A DNA stretch of 64,000 nucleotides from Tillandsia leiboldiana (lineage: Eukaryota > Streptophyta > Magnoliopsida > Poales > Bromeliaceae): contig CM055068.1 of NCBI GenBank assembly GCA_029204045.2, positions 29,649,587 through 29,713,586 on the forward strand. Direction: 5' to 3'. This document shows positions 21,776 through 34,258 of this stretch, one piece after another; position 1 is the first letter of the stretch; every line of letters begins with the position of its first letter. The notes beneath the pieces are model-generated. The model saw nothing but the letters and a program-made list of their open reading frames with translations. It was not told where the DNA came from and searched no databases. The position numbers and the translations under genes are program-made.

Positions 21776-22989
21776 CAACACAGAAATGAGCAAGAGGGTC
21801 AGTTACAGTCTAAAAGAATGCTCCAAAAACTGTACAAAAATACAGAAAAACCAACGCCCGGGACCTACCCGTTTGCGCCGCCGTCGCCGAAACGCACCGC
21901 CGGGCGACCTCGCACGCAAAACGAGGTCCACGACGCGCCGCCGCACCTCACGCAACCCCCCTCCCTCACTCCCTCTCGCTCTCGGGTGGAGAAGAAAGAA
22001 AGAAAGGAGAAAGATGGCGGTGCGGGGAGGAAGAAGAAGAAGAAAATGAGGGGGAGAGAAAGTGGTCCACGGGGCCGGTGCACGGCCCCGGTCCGCGGCT
22101 CGGGCCAACCAGGGAGCCCCAAACCGGGCGGTCCACAGCCGGGCGCGTGCGCCGGGTTCACGCACGCGCCCGGGCGCCACGTGGCGCGCGTCAACGCGCC
22201 CGCCACACGGGCGCGTGTCAACGCGCCCGCCACACGGGCGCGTTGCACCGCACCACGCGCAGGCGCGGGACACGCGCCCGTTACACGGGCGCGCGTGCCC
22301 CCGCGCCCGCGCGGGCGCCAACCGGGGGCCGCCACGTGGCGGCCCCTGCGCATTCCGCGCCGCGCGCCTGCGTGCCCCCTGTCGCGACCGTACGCCTGCC
22401 GCGCCCTCGGGATCCGTGCCGCCAAAAGCTGCTTCGGGATCCACACGCCACCTCGAAAAACGTGCCGCGATGCCTCGGAAAACGCGCACGTCAACAGGGC
22501 TCCAAAACCAACAAGTAAATAGTCCATTCTTAGCGATTTCGCGCGCTGAATCCAAAAACGATGTCCATTTCTCCAAATTCTTACCCGAAAATTTGTCGAA
22601 TGCCCACTCGATCCGATTTTCACGCCGGGACCATTTTTAAAGTCCGATTTGCCAAATTCCAACTCTAAAAATTCCCGAAGGCGACCGGAGAGGTAAACTT
22701 TTATCCGGACTTCACCTGGAGTCTAATTTTGACATCTGAATCACGTGGAATCACTTCTAAACACCCGACGGGTCCTCCAACTTCCCACGGGGTCTCAAAT
22801 TAAGCCCGAAGTCCACCACTTGTGTCCAAATTGCGCGCAACCCACGCAGGGCTCCAGTGATGCAAGCAAATCCCAAATTGCATCACAAATCCATTTCTGG
22901 GCCCCCAACACGCGCACCAACACCCCCAACGGCGACCGAAAGCTGCCCAACAACCAGCAACCCTACGCGGGGGATTCCGGGACCAAACA

Positions 22990-22994
22990 ACAAC
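22990..22994. repeat. Target-site duplication of solo LTR C, right copy
   Basis: ACAAC, followed by AGCCAAC as in the empty site of the other B LTR. Confidence 0.9.
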
Positions 22995-24633
22995 AGCCAA
23001 CAAGCAGCACAAAACAGCTCTCAATATCCTACAGTACACTGTAAAATTTTAACCAATTTTACAATCTTCAAAAGTCCACCATTCAAAGCCGACTCAAAGA
23101 AAATTCCAACTCCCCAGCACTTACACATCACACACCCTGCTCATCCCTAACCTGCAGCAGCAACAAACCGAGGCACCAAGCCAACCTGTGAGAGAAAGGA
23201 GGGAACCCAAAAAAAAATAGCGGAAGCGGGGGTTAATCGCGCGGTCGCCGGCGCCAAAACCAAGCCCAAAGCGAAAAAACACCGCAAGTGACACGCGTCG
23301 CAAATCTGCATCGAAGCTGAAGCCGCCGCCGCGGCACTAACCAGCAGCCGCAGCACCACCTGGGCCCGCCGCTGCACTGCCTGGGCCCGCCGCTGCACTG
23401 CCTGGGCCCGCCGCGCTGCGCCCAGGTCCGCAGCGGCCGCCCAGGCCCGCTGCGCGCCGCGCGCGCAACGCGCGCTTGGGCACTGCGCGGCGCCCGCCCG
23501 CGCGCGACGCCCGCAGCGCGCTGCGCGGCGCCCGCCTGGGCGCTACGCTCGCAGCGCGCGCTTGCGCTCCATCGCGCGGCGCCCGCAGCGCGCTGCTCGG
23601 CGCCCGCCTGGGCGCTGCGCCTCAGCGCCCTGCGCGTCTCAAGCGGAGCCCAGCCGCTTGCTGCCCTCAGCTATGGGACAGCAGGCCCTCCTCCTCTACA
23701 CACCCACTCCAACCTCTTCTCAAACTCTTTCTAAAAAAAAAAAGGGGTAACATACCACGATGAGCTCGACGCGCGCGCTCGCCGCATGCGCCACCCGGCT
23801 TCGAGTAGGAAACCCACCACGCAACACCCTTCCAATGCCTCTCATTTCCCACTCTTCCCAACTCCAAGCTCTTCTTTTTCTTCATCTTCTCACCCTTTCC
23901 TCACATCCTCTGCCTCACCCGAAATCCTCTGTTTTGCTAACTTGAAGAAGGCGATGACGTGGCGGTTTCAATTAAGGTGAGGTTAATTAAGGGTGAGTGG
24001 GGAGGGGTGGTTGGCGCAATAAATGCACACTAAATATCCCATTCCAACCACAAAAGCATCAATCCCCCCAATTCTTTTTCCTTTTGCAACTCCATCCTGA
24101 AGCAACAGTACAAAAATCCAATTAAATTAAATAATTAATTAATTCCATAATAGCCAACTCCAAGTCACTTTTGTCTTCGGGATCTCCGCATCGGCCCGAA
24201 ACCTCCCGAACCCCGCTGTAATCTGAAATTACATATACTCAAAGCTTTTTTCTCCTCAAAAAGCTCAACCGTGGAGTCGGTGTGCTCAATCCAAAAAACC
24301 GGCTCCCAAAACTGCCAGTTCCAACTCACTTTTTGACTTCGGGTCCTCCGCGTCAGTCCGGAACCTCCCGAACTCCGCTGTAATCATAAAATACACCTGT
24401 TCCAAGTGATCCCAAATTTTCTGCACTCCACTGCGAAGTCGAGGCTTCCCCGAAACCAGTCCTCTAACGATGGTCAAGGCCCGAAAAACTCCGAATCCAG
24501 CTGGGGCTTCCGCATTGATCCGAATCGACCCGAACTCAACTGAAAACACATAAGGAACATGTCCGAGGCAATTCCCCCACACCACGCCATCTTGCGAGGT
24601 CGGTGCGCTAATCGAAAAACCCGGTACTCTACA

Positions 24634-24646
24634 CTCTCCCCTCCTT
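24634..24646 (-). other. Polypurine tract of element B
   Basis: The minus strand reads AAGGAGGGGAGAG directly before the LTR start TGTAGAGTACC, preceded by a GACGAAACC box. Confidence 0.85.
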
Positions 24647-25239
24647 AAAAAGGTTTCGTCCTCGAAACCTGGATAAATCCATAACTCAGGAGGGTGTCTC
24701 AAACAAATGGGGATAGGAGATCCCCAACTCATCGACAGCTCTCAGGGGGGGGGGGGGGGGGGGGGGGGGGGTTCATTCTCACTCACTAAGATGGCTACAC
24801 TGAACCTTCACCAAAGATAGATCTCGGCCGGTCAAATTCCTGCAGATAGTGGCTTTCACAATTATGGTTCCCGAATCCAAACCCTAAGCCTCCAAAAGGT
24901 ATAACTCCTGCGTTGCCCCTTGGCAACCAAAACACTCAAGTTCCGCAGAGGCATCTCTCATATCAATCGCAGGGGAAGTAGTTCAACATCAAAAAACAAT
25001 GCTCAAATTCCAACTCTCGAATCCCAAGTTCCAAAAGTGGCAACCACGGATCGAAGACCTCACTTCAAGGTTGCATGCCCGCCCAACCAATGCGTACTGA
25101 CCATAAAGTCTTCGCTGGGATAATTATATGATATAAGACCAAACTTACAATTCCAATAACTCTGTCCACTGATGTGGCTTCAATCAAGCTCTTCCTGAGT
25201 ACCCAAGCATTTCAGGTTTGAGAACCTAAGAATAACTCA
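24647..25239 (-). other. Non-coding 3' internal tail of element B
   Basis: No domain recognised. It contains the G27 tract at 24745-24771. Confidence 0.5.
24745..24771. repeat. G27 homopolymer
   Basis: Twenty-seven consecutive G (C on the element's sense strand). Such tracts are rare and prone to sequencing error; it could also form a G-quadruplex. Confidence 0.85.
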
Positions 25240-26108
25240 ATGTTCTCTCTAACACTGGCATACGTGCAAATCCATGCAGCTCTAACTCCTCGAAGCTATA
25301 CAGGCCCTGCCTAGTCGAAAACTTTTGACCTCAGTCACAAACATAGGTTTAGGCTAAATCCCAACGGCATCGCTCTTCGTTGGGTCTACAGTCGCTCTTG
25401 TAGCCGAATTCATAAGTCCTAACCAAAGAACCTTTCGAAGTCGAAAGCATACTCTCCCAACTTGGCAAACCACTTCTTCTCTCAGAAGTTGCAGCATTAC
25501 ACACAAGTGCTCCTCATGATCTAGGTCACCTCGGAAATAATCCAAACATCTACGACGGGTACAACCACCAACCCATCCAACACAACCGGAACACTCAATT
25601 CCCTCAAATCCTAAGGACGACAGGGCATCAATCAATCCACAAGACTGTGCTGTAAGCTCACGATGCCCCTACCGGGTCCTGAACACCATCCGGGCTCTGC
25701 CCTCGGCTATAAGGTTCCATAAGACAATCAAACTCACGAGGGCATCTGTCGTAATACACTCCAAACCTGTCTGTGTTCAAATCATCAAGGAACCCTCACT
25801 AGTGTGTACCCACAACGTGGCACTGGGTTACACAGACCTCTCGATCCATCAGATCCCGCCACTGCGCTATCGGCTCGCACTCTCTGTCTCGCGGGTGATA
25901 CTCCAATAGGTGCTACCATAGTCGGCGCAGTTTCCAAAACCACGTCAATCACTATCTCAATCTCAATCTCGCTAAGCGGCGGCTTCGATATCAGATCAGG
26001 TAGACATTCACCCGGGATCACACGGGCGATAAGGATATCCTTAAGTCCCGGTGCCGCCGTAGGCACCTCCTCTACAATCGCTAACAACACAATACGACCC
26101 CGACTCAA
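25240..26108 (-). pseudogene. Reverse transcriptase remnant of element B
   Basis: Fragments in shifting frames resemble Gypsy pol. The segment before RT reads VPTAAPGLKDI, then PPLSEIEIEIVIDVV (cf. the family's PPVREIEFAIDVV), within 25785-26108. DLDHEEHLCVMLQLLRE and TVDPTKSDAV correspond to the palm and downstream connection, within 25354-25635. TEVKSF follows near 25280. The YxDD catalytic motif is not preserved. Stops and frameshifts make it non-functional. It shows the ancestor was an autonomous Gypsy element. Confidence 0.75.
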
Positions 26109-26625
26109 CTCTGCCGTGGTCCAACTCCCTATATAAACACATTCCTCCTAACCAGGTCCACGGAGGTTCATTGTCCATTCTCGACAATCCATGGTAGTCA
26201 ACAGTCTCCTCCCTGGCCCACGCGAAGCTACCCCTGCTCTACTGAAACAAGCACACGCGGTGACGGCATCAACAAGCTCTAACTTCGACGACCCAAGGAA
26301 ACCACACCAGGTAAAATTGTGATCCACTATCCTGGCACTCTCCAGCCAGCTGCACAAACTTAACGAATATATGCTGGTGGTCATTGCTCTAACTGCCTCG
26401 GCATGACGGCTCCATCAGTCTGTCGGTACATCTGATGAACCTCTTTATCTAAAAGGGGTAGAGGGTGCTGTCGCAAGCGGCAATTCCAAGAGCACCATTC
26501 AGGAACACTCTGCATGAAGATATCCTGACACTACTGTTGGTACCTCGTTCGTTGAGAATCTCCTGGTTTTTGTCTCCTCTGAGACCCATGATCTTGAGAC
26601 TGGAATCATGGCAACCTCGATCCAT

Positions 26626-27380
26626 TCAACTATCCCAAAAATCCGACGATGCTAGACGTCTCTCACTGAAGCTCATCCCTTGCTCTTCGTCTTTCCTGGA
26701 AGTGATCGCTGATCCTCGGTCAATCCACTGAGCATGCACCATCGCTGCATCTAAGGTTGGCACTCGCCGAGAATGCACAAAGAGATAGCCATCCAGATGC
26801 AGTCCCCTCACACACATAATTAACCTCTAATCCTCTTCCTGGGCGACAGGGGTACACCACTCAGCCGTCGCAGAAACTCGCTCCCGGTGGTCCAGCAGGA
26901 CGAGCTCGACGCTACTAACTCTCGGCGTCCCTATCCAAAGTGCATAACCGAGTGCACCTGATGCTTTCCTGGGTGAACAATCTTCAATAACTTTTCTTTT
27001 CCAAGGCAGCAATCCAGTTCTCGGCCTCCTAAGGCTCCAAACTCTATCCCGAAATCTGCAGGGGATGGAACTGGATGAAGTAAATAACCGGTTAGCAACC
27101 TCTCGCTGCTTCAGCACCATCTGTGGCGCGATCAGGATCGAAGTCGACGACGTCGCGGCTGGAATTACTACTAGCGATACCCCGGAAGATGCTCTCAGCT
27201 CAAGCATGTGCATCAAGCGCTCCATGTTCTCTTCCTGGCGCCGCATCGCCTCAAAGTCTGGGCTACTGGGGCCTGTAACTCTCAGACCTCACTCTGCTCT
27301 ATCCATTAAGCCTCCCGCTGTTCGACTCCTCATCCAAGGTCAAACATGCCCTCGCCACTGCACGGCGTCTCGGAGGCAGC
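26626..27380 (-). pseudogene. gag remnant of element B
   Basis: Homologous to the family A Gag but decayed. The PPRRR start region is at about 27357-27380 with the initiating methionine lost. MRRQEENMERLMHMLE (from 27246) matches the coiled-coil end. RGLHLDGYLFVHSRRVPTLD (about 26750-26810) matches the C-terminal part of the capsid domain. Several frameshifts. Confidence 0.75.
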
Positions 27381-27468
27381 GAAACCCACTGCAACAAAAT
27401 AACATTAGGACCAAAAACTCTCTCAACCAAATCAAGCGAAAGTCTAAAACATGTTACCCAACTAAAGC

Positions 27469-27494
27469 ATTATGTTGTCTGCAGCCAACATAAT
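27469..27494 (-). other. Conserved 26-nt leader palindrome, element B
   Basis: Identical to the copies in A and E although flanking leader sequence and gag have diverged. Confidence 0.7.
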
Positions 27495-27654
27495 TATCTT
27501 TAGAGAAATAACATGTAAAATCACTCGCCCCAATCCTCTGGGGGAGGTACAAACTCAATCAGGACTCTCGCTAAAGTCTCGTCTCTCACGACAGTCATCC
27601 TAATGTCCAACCAATAGCCTAGGGTCTCTAAGTCCTCAATGACCTATACACCTA

Positions 27655-27667
27655 GGCTCTGATACCA
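27655..27667 (-). other. Primer-binding site (initiator tRNA-Met), element B
   Basis: TGGTATCAGAGCC on the minus strand, 8 nt after the 5' LTR end. Confidence 0.9.
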
Positions 27668-27675
27668 CCCTAATC

Positions 27676-28182
27676 TGTCACGCCCCGGGGTCGAAACTGC
27701 GCCCCAGGCTCGCCAACAGATCCGCCATCTGTACGGAAACTGCCGTACAGACGAAGCGTCTACCCTGCAAAAGATCTATAGCTACACATGTATCAGAGCT
27801 GAAAATAAAACTAGTAGCTAACAAAAACAAAACTCTGACAGCTGAAATAAATAATTGGCTTCACTAATACATAAAACCTCAATACAGGTCCCTCAAAAGA
27901 AAAGTCAAATACAAACCTCACTCTCTCCGTACAAAAGTGGAAAGAAAAATGAAACTAACAGGGTACAACTACCTCTGACTCTCAATGCTGGTAAGAAACT
28001 AATCGGCCACGTCCTCACCTCGATCAGCTGTCTCCGCGGGAGCTAAGCCGGAATAGCAACCTCAGGAAACCTGTCACCGCGACGGGTGTGAGAACTACTA
28101 CAAAGGTAGTTCCCAGTGGGTACCGTCCCAATATACACGGTATGCCCACTAAGTCTACTGGAGGCACAACAGAAAGGTATGC

Positions 28183-28216
<34 letters not shown>

Positions 28217-31200
28217 AAGCTGAAGGAACTATAGCTATCAAGTCTCAATCATCATGCATAAGAAACTCTACAAATGATGAAATGTGCATACACTCACTAC
28301 TGCTAACATGCCTCAAGTATCATGCTCAAAGGAAACTCATCTATGAACATGCTATGAAACTCACACACACATATCACTCAATCTCAATGACTGTCCCTCT
28401 TTGGACCAGCCAAGTCAAACCTGCGCTCATCTACTGCCACTACGCCCAAACAGGACTTGGTCTTACGTAGGGTGTCCCCCAAGGACTATCTCAGTAATCA
28501 CATCGCACCCTCGTCAGGCTCGGTATCATCATCGCATCCGGAGCGTAGCTCGCGGGGAGCGACCCCGCGAACTCAAGTATCTCAAGTATCTCATAACTGG
28601 CACAAAATGCCAGGCTCAACAGGCTATAATCCACGATCAAACAGATCGGTATCTCAAGCTCAAAGCATATCTCAGTCGGAAAAAGAACCTCGACTCAAAC
28701 AGGAATAGCCCAAAACACTCTCACAGCTATGTCGGAGAACCCTCAACGACACAATCTGATAATGCACGACCATGGCTGAGTCGGGAAACCTCCACGACTC
28801 GATCTGCCAGAACCCCAAAATCCTCAAAGCTAAGTGGGAGAACCACTGGTATCACCAAATCAGAACCACAACCCATGATCTAGAATAAATCCATCAGAAG
28901 CTCAAGACTCACATGACACCACAACTCATTTCAAACTCAAAAAGAGACCCCTCGGCCCACAGGCACGAGGTCAGAAGCACCCTGAACCTATGCCATACCT
29001 CTGGCGAAATCTTGATTTAAAAACTACTTTTAAAAATGCTGTTTTTGCCAAAACGGGCTTTCTCGATTTTTAAAACGATTTAGGTGCATATGTAAGGCCA
29101 ATAGAACATGGAACCTAGTGTCATATAGTGTCATGAGTATGCTAAAAATAATCTGGGGCTCAAATGAATTTTTCAGAAAAATCCAGGCAACTATCAGATT
29201 TATCAATATACAAAAATTAAGCTAAACATGATCAATATGCTTACAGAAGCATTGGAGGGCATTCCATAAATTTTGGAGAAATTCCAACCCACCTGGAATG
29301 CTTTCCGCAGGCAAATGCTGAAGTCGGTGAAGTGCCGGGACCTCGAACTGACGAAACCTCGAAAATCGTGCCGTAAATCCCGAAAAAAATCTCGAAAGCT
29401 CCAATAAATTGCCTCAAGTCCGAACAGAAATTTCGGCGCACAACGGCCCATTCCACGGCCAACTCGCAGTACAACAAGGGCTCAAGCATACGTCACGCTC
29501 CGATTGCGCATTAAAACAATTAATGCTCACACAGGCTCAACCTTTTCATCCCAACCACACTCTCAAGTTGCATCAGTTCACATCAAGTCCATCCTAAAAA
29601 TAATTCACTTGCACTTAAATACAGATTCACATAAACACCATACTGCTCAACCAAGAAGTCACAGCACCTCCACTAAGCATTAGCCCACACGAAGTCTTCC
29701 TCAGCACCTAAAATACAGGCTCCAATACAAACAATAATTAACGTTGAAAGCCCAAATTAAGTTCACTTCATCTCCAACAGCACACCTTAGTAAAGATCTC
29801 AATAGCACACTTAGTAACAAAGACCCAACAGCTCACATAAAACAATTCCCAACAACATGCCTTACAAAAATTACAACAGCTCATTTTAAAGCCCCTTAGC
29901 ACACACCAACTCTTCCTGTTCACATAAGGCCACAAGACCCAACATACACCAAGCAGTCACAAACACACACACACTTCACACATACAAGCCCAATTCCACA
30001 GTACTCTCTTTGCTCAACAACAGCCAACAAGCAGCACAAAACTGCTCTCAATATCCTACAGTACACTCTAAAATTTTAACCAATTTTACAATCTTCAAAA
30101 GTCCACCATTCAAAGCCGACTCAAAGAAAATTCCAACTCCCCAGCACTTACACATCACACACCCTGCTCATCCCTAACCTGCAGCAGCAACAAACCGAGG
30201 CACCAAGCCAACCTGTGAGAGAAAGGAGGGAACCCAAAAAAAATTAGCGGAAGCGGGGGTTAATCGCGTGGTCGCCGGCGCCAAAACCAAGCCCAAAGCG
30301 AAAAAACACCGCATGTGACACACGTCGCAAATCTGCATCGAAGCTGAAGCCGCCGCCGCGGCACTAACCAGCAGCCGCAGCACCACCTGGGCCCGCCGCT
30401 GCACTGCCTGGGCCCGCCGCGCGGCGCCCAGGTCCGCAGCGGCCGCCCAGGCCCGCTGCGCGCCGCGCGCGCAGCGCGAGCTTGGGCACTGCGCGGCGCC
30501 CGCCTGCTCGCGGCGCCCGCAGCGCGCTGCGCGGCGCCCGCCTGGGCGCTGCGCTCGCAGCGCGCGCTTGCGCTCTAGCACGCGGCGCCCGCAGCGCGCG
30601 CTTGCGCGCTGCTCGGCGCCCGCCTGGTCGCTGCGCCTCAGCGCCCTGCGCGTCTCAAGCGGAGCCCAGCCGCTTGCTGCCCTCAGCTATGGGACAGCAA
30701 GCCCTCCTCCTCTACACACCCACTCCAACCTCTTCTCAAACTCTTTCTAAAAAAAAAAAGGGGTAACATACCACGATGAGCTCGACGCGCGCGCTCGCCG
30801 CATGCGCCACCCGACTTCGAGTAGGAAACCCACCACGCAACACCCTTCCAATGCCTCTCATTTCCCACTCTTCCCAACTCCAAGCTCTTCTTTTTCTTCA
30901 TCTTCTCACCCTTTCCTCACATCCTCTGCCTCACCCGAAATCCTCTGTTTTGCTAACTTGAAGAAGGCGATGACATGGCGGTTTCAATTAAGGTGAGGTT
31001 AATTAAGAGTGAGTGGGGAGGGGTGGTTGGCGCAATAAATGCACACTAAATATCCCATTCCAACCACAAAAGCATCAATCCCCCCAATTCTTTTTCCTTT
31101 TGCAACTCCATCCTGAAGCAACAGTACAAAAATCCAATTAAATTAAATAATTAATTAATTCCATAATAGCCAACTCCAAGTCACTTTTGTCTTCGGGGTC

Positions 31201-31648
31201 TCCGCATCGGCCCGAAACCTTCCGAACCCCCTGTAATCTGAAATTACATATACTCAAAGCTTTTTTCTCCTCAAAAAGCTCAACCGTGGAGTCGGTGTGC
31301 TCAATCCAAAAAACCGGCTCCCAAAACTGCCAGTTCCAACTCACTTTTTGACTTCGGGTCCTCCGCGTCAGTCCGGAACCTCCCGAACTCCGCTGTAATC
31401 ATAAAATACACCTGTTCCAAGTGATCCCAAATTTTCTGCACTCCACTGCGAAGTCGAGGCTTCCCCGAAACCAGTCCTCTAACGATGGTCAAGGCCCGAA
31501 AAACTCCGAATCCAGCTGGGGCTTCCGCATTGATCCGAATCGACCCGAACTCAACTGAAAACACATAAGGAACATGTCCGAGGCAATTCCCCCACACCAC
31601 GCCATCTTGCGAGGTCGGTGCGCTAACCGAAAAACCCGGTACTCTACA
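27676..31648 (-). repeat. LTR of element B, right copy (5' LTR, 3973 bp)
   Basis: Uninterrupted partner of 17083-24633 and preserves the empty site of solo LTR C. It has (GATA)8 at 28184-28215 and one fewer GC-rich GGGCCCGCCGCTGCACTGCCT unit than the left copy. Confidence 0.9.
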
Positions 31649-31653
31649 GCTAC
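31649..31653. repeat. Target-site duplication of element B, right copy
   Basis: GCTAC, matching 17078-17082. After it the interrupted LTR D resumes with GGACGCCCTACG. Confidence 0.9.
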
Positions 31654-32495
31654 GGACGCCCTACGTCAGTCCGGTCCTCCGGGATGTAACGACAGTTGGT
31701 AGGCGCAGGTTTGACTGGACCCGGGGAGGCAGTCAGGTAGATTGGGTGATCTGAGTTGAGGGATAGTAGATGCACCATGTTATCGTCTGTTCCACTTTTT
31801 GAACATCTAGATAGAGGCATTGTAGCTGTGGAGTCATTCATTTCCAGCTCTTTTCTTTTATTGTTACTTTGTTACTTTATGCCTCTAGTAGACTTGGTGG
31901 GCAGACCGTTGGGCTTGTTGGCGGCACCCACTGAGAACTACTGTGGGATGTAGTTCTCACACCCGTCGTGGTGACTTTTGCTCCTGTTCTTGTTGCTCCT
32001 GTTGCTGATCCTTCTGACCGAGACGAGGGAGTCGCGAGCTAGTTCCCTACCCATCGTTGGAGTGTAGCGGTACCCCTTCGGAGGAGAGCTTCAGTAGATT
32101 AGTTATTTCTTTTTTCCTCTGTTGAGAGACCTTTGTAGTGAGGTATAGAGTTGTATTTTATTTTACAGTTTGAGAGACTGAGGGAGTGAGGACATCTTAT
32201 GTATTGAGAACCTGTACACTGATGTATTTATTGGAGATATCTCCCTGTTGAGTTCTGAGTTTTGTATTAGAGGACTTTGTATATGATCGTATTTGGGAGA
32301 TGGACATTGTATCTTTATTTCCGGTTGTACAGTAGTTGATTTTCTTTTTCAGCAGATTATTTTACGTTCAGCTTTGATATCTGTATAGTATAGTTGATCT
32401 TTTGCACGTAATCGCTTCGTCTATACGGGGCTTCCCGTATGGGCAGTGGATCTGTTGGCTATCCCGGGTCGCAGTTTCGACGCCGGGGTGTGACA
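31654..32495 (+). repeat. LTR D, right fragment (3' end)
   Basis: Continuation of 14149-17082 beyond element B, ending GGGGTGTGACA at 32495. No primer-binding site follows; the next bases (CCTAG) continue in a second D-type LTR, so D is a solo LTR, or the end of an element, inserted into D'. Confidence 0.8.
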
Positions 32496-34258
32496 CCTAG
32501 AACCCAGAACCTTTTTGACATACACATGATTTTAGTCTACCGATGTTTTTATTCCAAGCATCGAAGGGCCGCTGGAGTCTGTTCTTGTTTGATTGGACAA
32601 AGGCATTAACCCTTCGGGGTTTGGGTATAAAATACTTGTTTTCTAACTATTTTTCCTAAAAGAACTAAAATCATTAAAAATGGGTTTCTCCTTAAATCAA
32701 GATAGTTTTTCAAAAAGGGAACTACTTTTAGTCCTCGCCCTGCGTGGGTTGAGTGAAAATGGGTTTCAGTAAAAAATGTCACATTTTTCCTGTAATTCTC
32801 CCCACTCAAAAGGATTCGAGTGGTCTAGGTTCTAGGGGCCGTTCCTTTGTCAGGACGAAAGCCACAGCGGCCGAACCTGGAACCTGTTATTGTTGATAGG
32901 GTTGTAGGTGTTGGTCTCCCGGAACTTTCGGGCCCTGGTTGGTGTCTTCTGTGAGTTTGATGTTCTGTCGTGGGGAACCGTTGTGTAGACGGTGGTCCCG
33001 GGCCGTCGTGTATCTTCCGGCCTGTGTTGTTGGGAACTGTTTGGGTTGACGGTGGTCCCGGGTCGTTGAGTGTTGTCCGGCCAGTTTTGTTAGCCCTGAG
33101 TTGTGGGTCGATCCCGGCTGTGGAGTATCTCCAACCAGTGTGTTTTGTGCTACGGGTTGGTGGAGTTTGCTAGTGCCTTGAGTTTCGAGTGAGCTGATCA
33201 GCTGAGTCGTCGAGAGTGCTCCGACCGTTGTGCGAGATGTTTGAGGATCCTGAGTCTCTCCGTTCTGAGAGTGTGGGTGGATCTTGACTATAGCCTGCAG
33301 TGCCACTTTGAGCTCGACAGAGTGCGCGGATACCTTTTTCCTCGATGGGGTCGCTCCCCTCGAGAGCCACGCCCGGGGTGGATCTGTTACTTTTGTATCG
33401 CGACTTGTCGACGCAGTCCCTCTGGCTGGGCCAGTTTTCGCAGTCACGAACGCCCTATGTCAGTCCGGTCCTACGTGGATGTAACGGCAGTAGGTAGGCG
33501 CAGGTTTGACTGGACCCGAGGAGGCAGTCAGTGTAGATTGGGTGACTATACTTGAGAGTTAGTAAATGCATCATGTTTTCATCTGTTCCACTTTTTGAGC
33601 ATCTAGATAGAGGCATAGTAGCTGTAGAGTCATTCTCTTCCAGCTCTTTTCTTTCATTGTTACTTTGTTACTTTATGCCTCTAGTAGACTTAGTGGGCAG
33701 ACCGTTGGGCTTTTTGGCGGCACCCACTGAGAACTACTGTGGGATGTAGTTCTCACACCCGTCATGGTGTCTTTTCCCCAGGGACTTCTACTCCTGTTCC
33801 TGTTGCTCCAGTTGCTGATCCTTCTGACCGTGGCGACGGAGTCGCGAGCTAGTTCCCTACCAGGCGTCTGCCAGAGAGAGAGTAGATGTACCCCTTCAGA
33901 GGAGATCTTCAGTAGATTAGTTATTTTTTCCTCTTTTGAGAGATTGATGTAGTGAGGACATTTTATGTATTGAGAGCCTGTACACTGATGTATTTATTGG
34001 AGATATCTCCCTGTTGAGTTCTGAGTTTTGTATCAGAGGACTTTGTATATGATCGTATTTGGGAGATGGACATTGTATCTTTATTTTCAGTTGTACAGTG
34101 GTTGATTTTACTTTTACAGCATATTATTTTATTTTTAGCTCTGATATCTGTTAGCTGTTGTACTTTTCTTGCAGGTAGGACGCTTCGCCTATGCGGAGTT
34201 TGGCATAGGTGGCGGATCTGTTGGCGAGCCCGGGCCGCAGTTTCGACCCCGGGGCGTG
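32496..34258 (+). repeat. LTR D', right-hand fragment (plus orientation)
   Basis: Begins at the point corresponding to 16045 in LTR D and runs to a degraded end GGGGCGTGAT at about 34258. Hairpin repeats lie at 32973-32999 and 33032-33059. It is older than D, which interrupts it. Confidence 0.75.
32973..33059 (+). repeat. Two R-U5 hairpin repeats in LTR D'
   Basis: GGGAACCGTTG...AGACGGTGGTCCC at 32973-32999 and GGGAACTGTTT...TTGACGGTGGTCCC at 33032-33059. In the second, CTGT can still pair with ACGG through a G-U pair. Confidence 0.5.

Larger units (their letters stand above)
19421..22989 (-). mobile_element. Solo LTR C (3569 bp)
   Basis: It starts TGTTTGGTCC and ends GGGGCGTGACA on the minus strand, has a 5-bp target duplication ACAAC, and has no internal region, the product expected from recombination between the two LTRs of an element. 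It contains a 39-bp repeat (20313-20409), three hairpin repeats (20729-20877), an 80-bp minisatellite (about 21322-21775), a pyrimidine-rich promoter-like patch on the minus strand (about 21975-22060) and a very GC-rich block (about 22060-22400). No clear TATA box was found. Confidence 0.9.
17083..24633 (-). repeat. LTR of element B, left copy (interrupted by solo LTR C)
   Basis: Two pieces, 17083-19420 and 22995-24633, together 3977 bp, matching 27676-31648 (3973 bp). A GC-rich block with repeated GGGCCCGCC and GCGCCCGC words lies at about 23340-23640. (GATA)6 is at 17591-17614. Confidence 0.9.
17083..31648 (-). mobile_element. Element B: complete Gypsy LTR retrotransposon, coding capacity decayed
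   Basis: Both LTRs start TGTAGAGTACC and end GGGGCGTGACA on the minus strand, and the whole is flanked by GCTAC. Order on the minus strand: 5' LTR 27676-31648, primer site, leader with the 26-nt palindrome, gag remnant, pol remnant, polypurine tract, 3' LTR 17083-24633. The internal region is only 3042 bp, so large parts of pol are lost. The left LTR is interrupted by solo LTR C. By eye, the two LTRs differ at about 1 to 1.5 percent of sites in the first kilobase. Confidence 0.9.

Noticed and set aside
21443..22522. 359-residue plus-strand open frame, and 190-residue frames on the minus strand
   Set aside because: They arise from a stop-free 80-bp minisatellite and very GC-rich U3 inside a solo LTR; frames are open on both strands and show no domain.
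17083..24633. One 7.5-kb LTR
   Set aside because: The middle 3569 bp are a solo LTR with its own ACAAC duplication; removing it gives 3977 bp, equal to the partner LTR.
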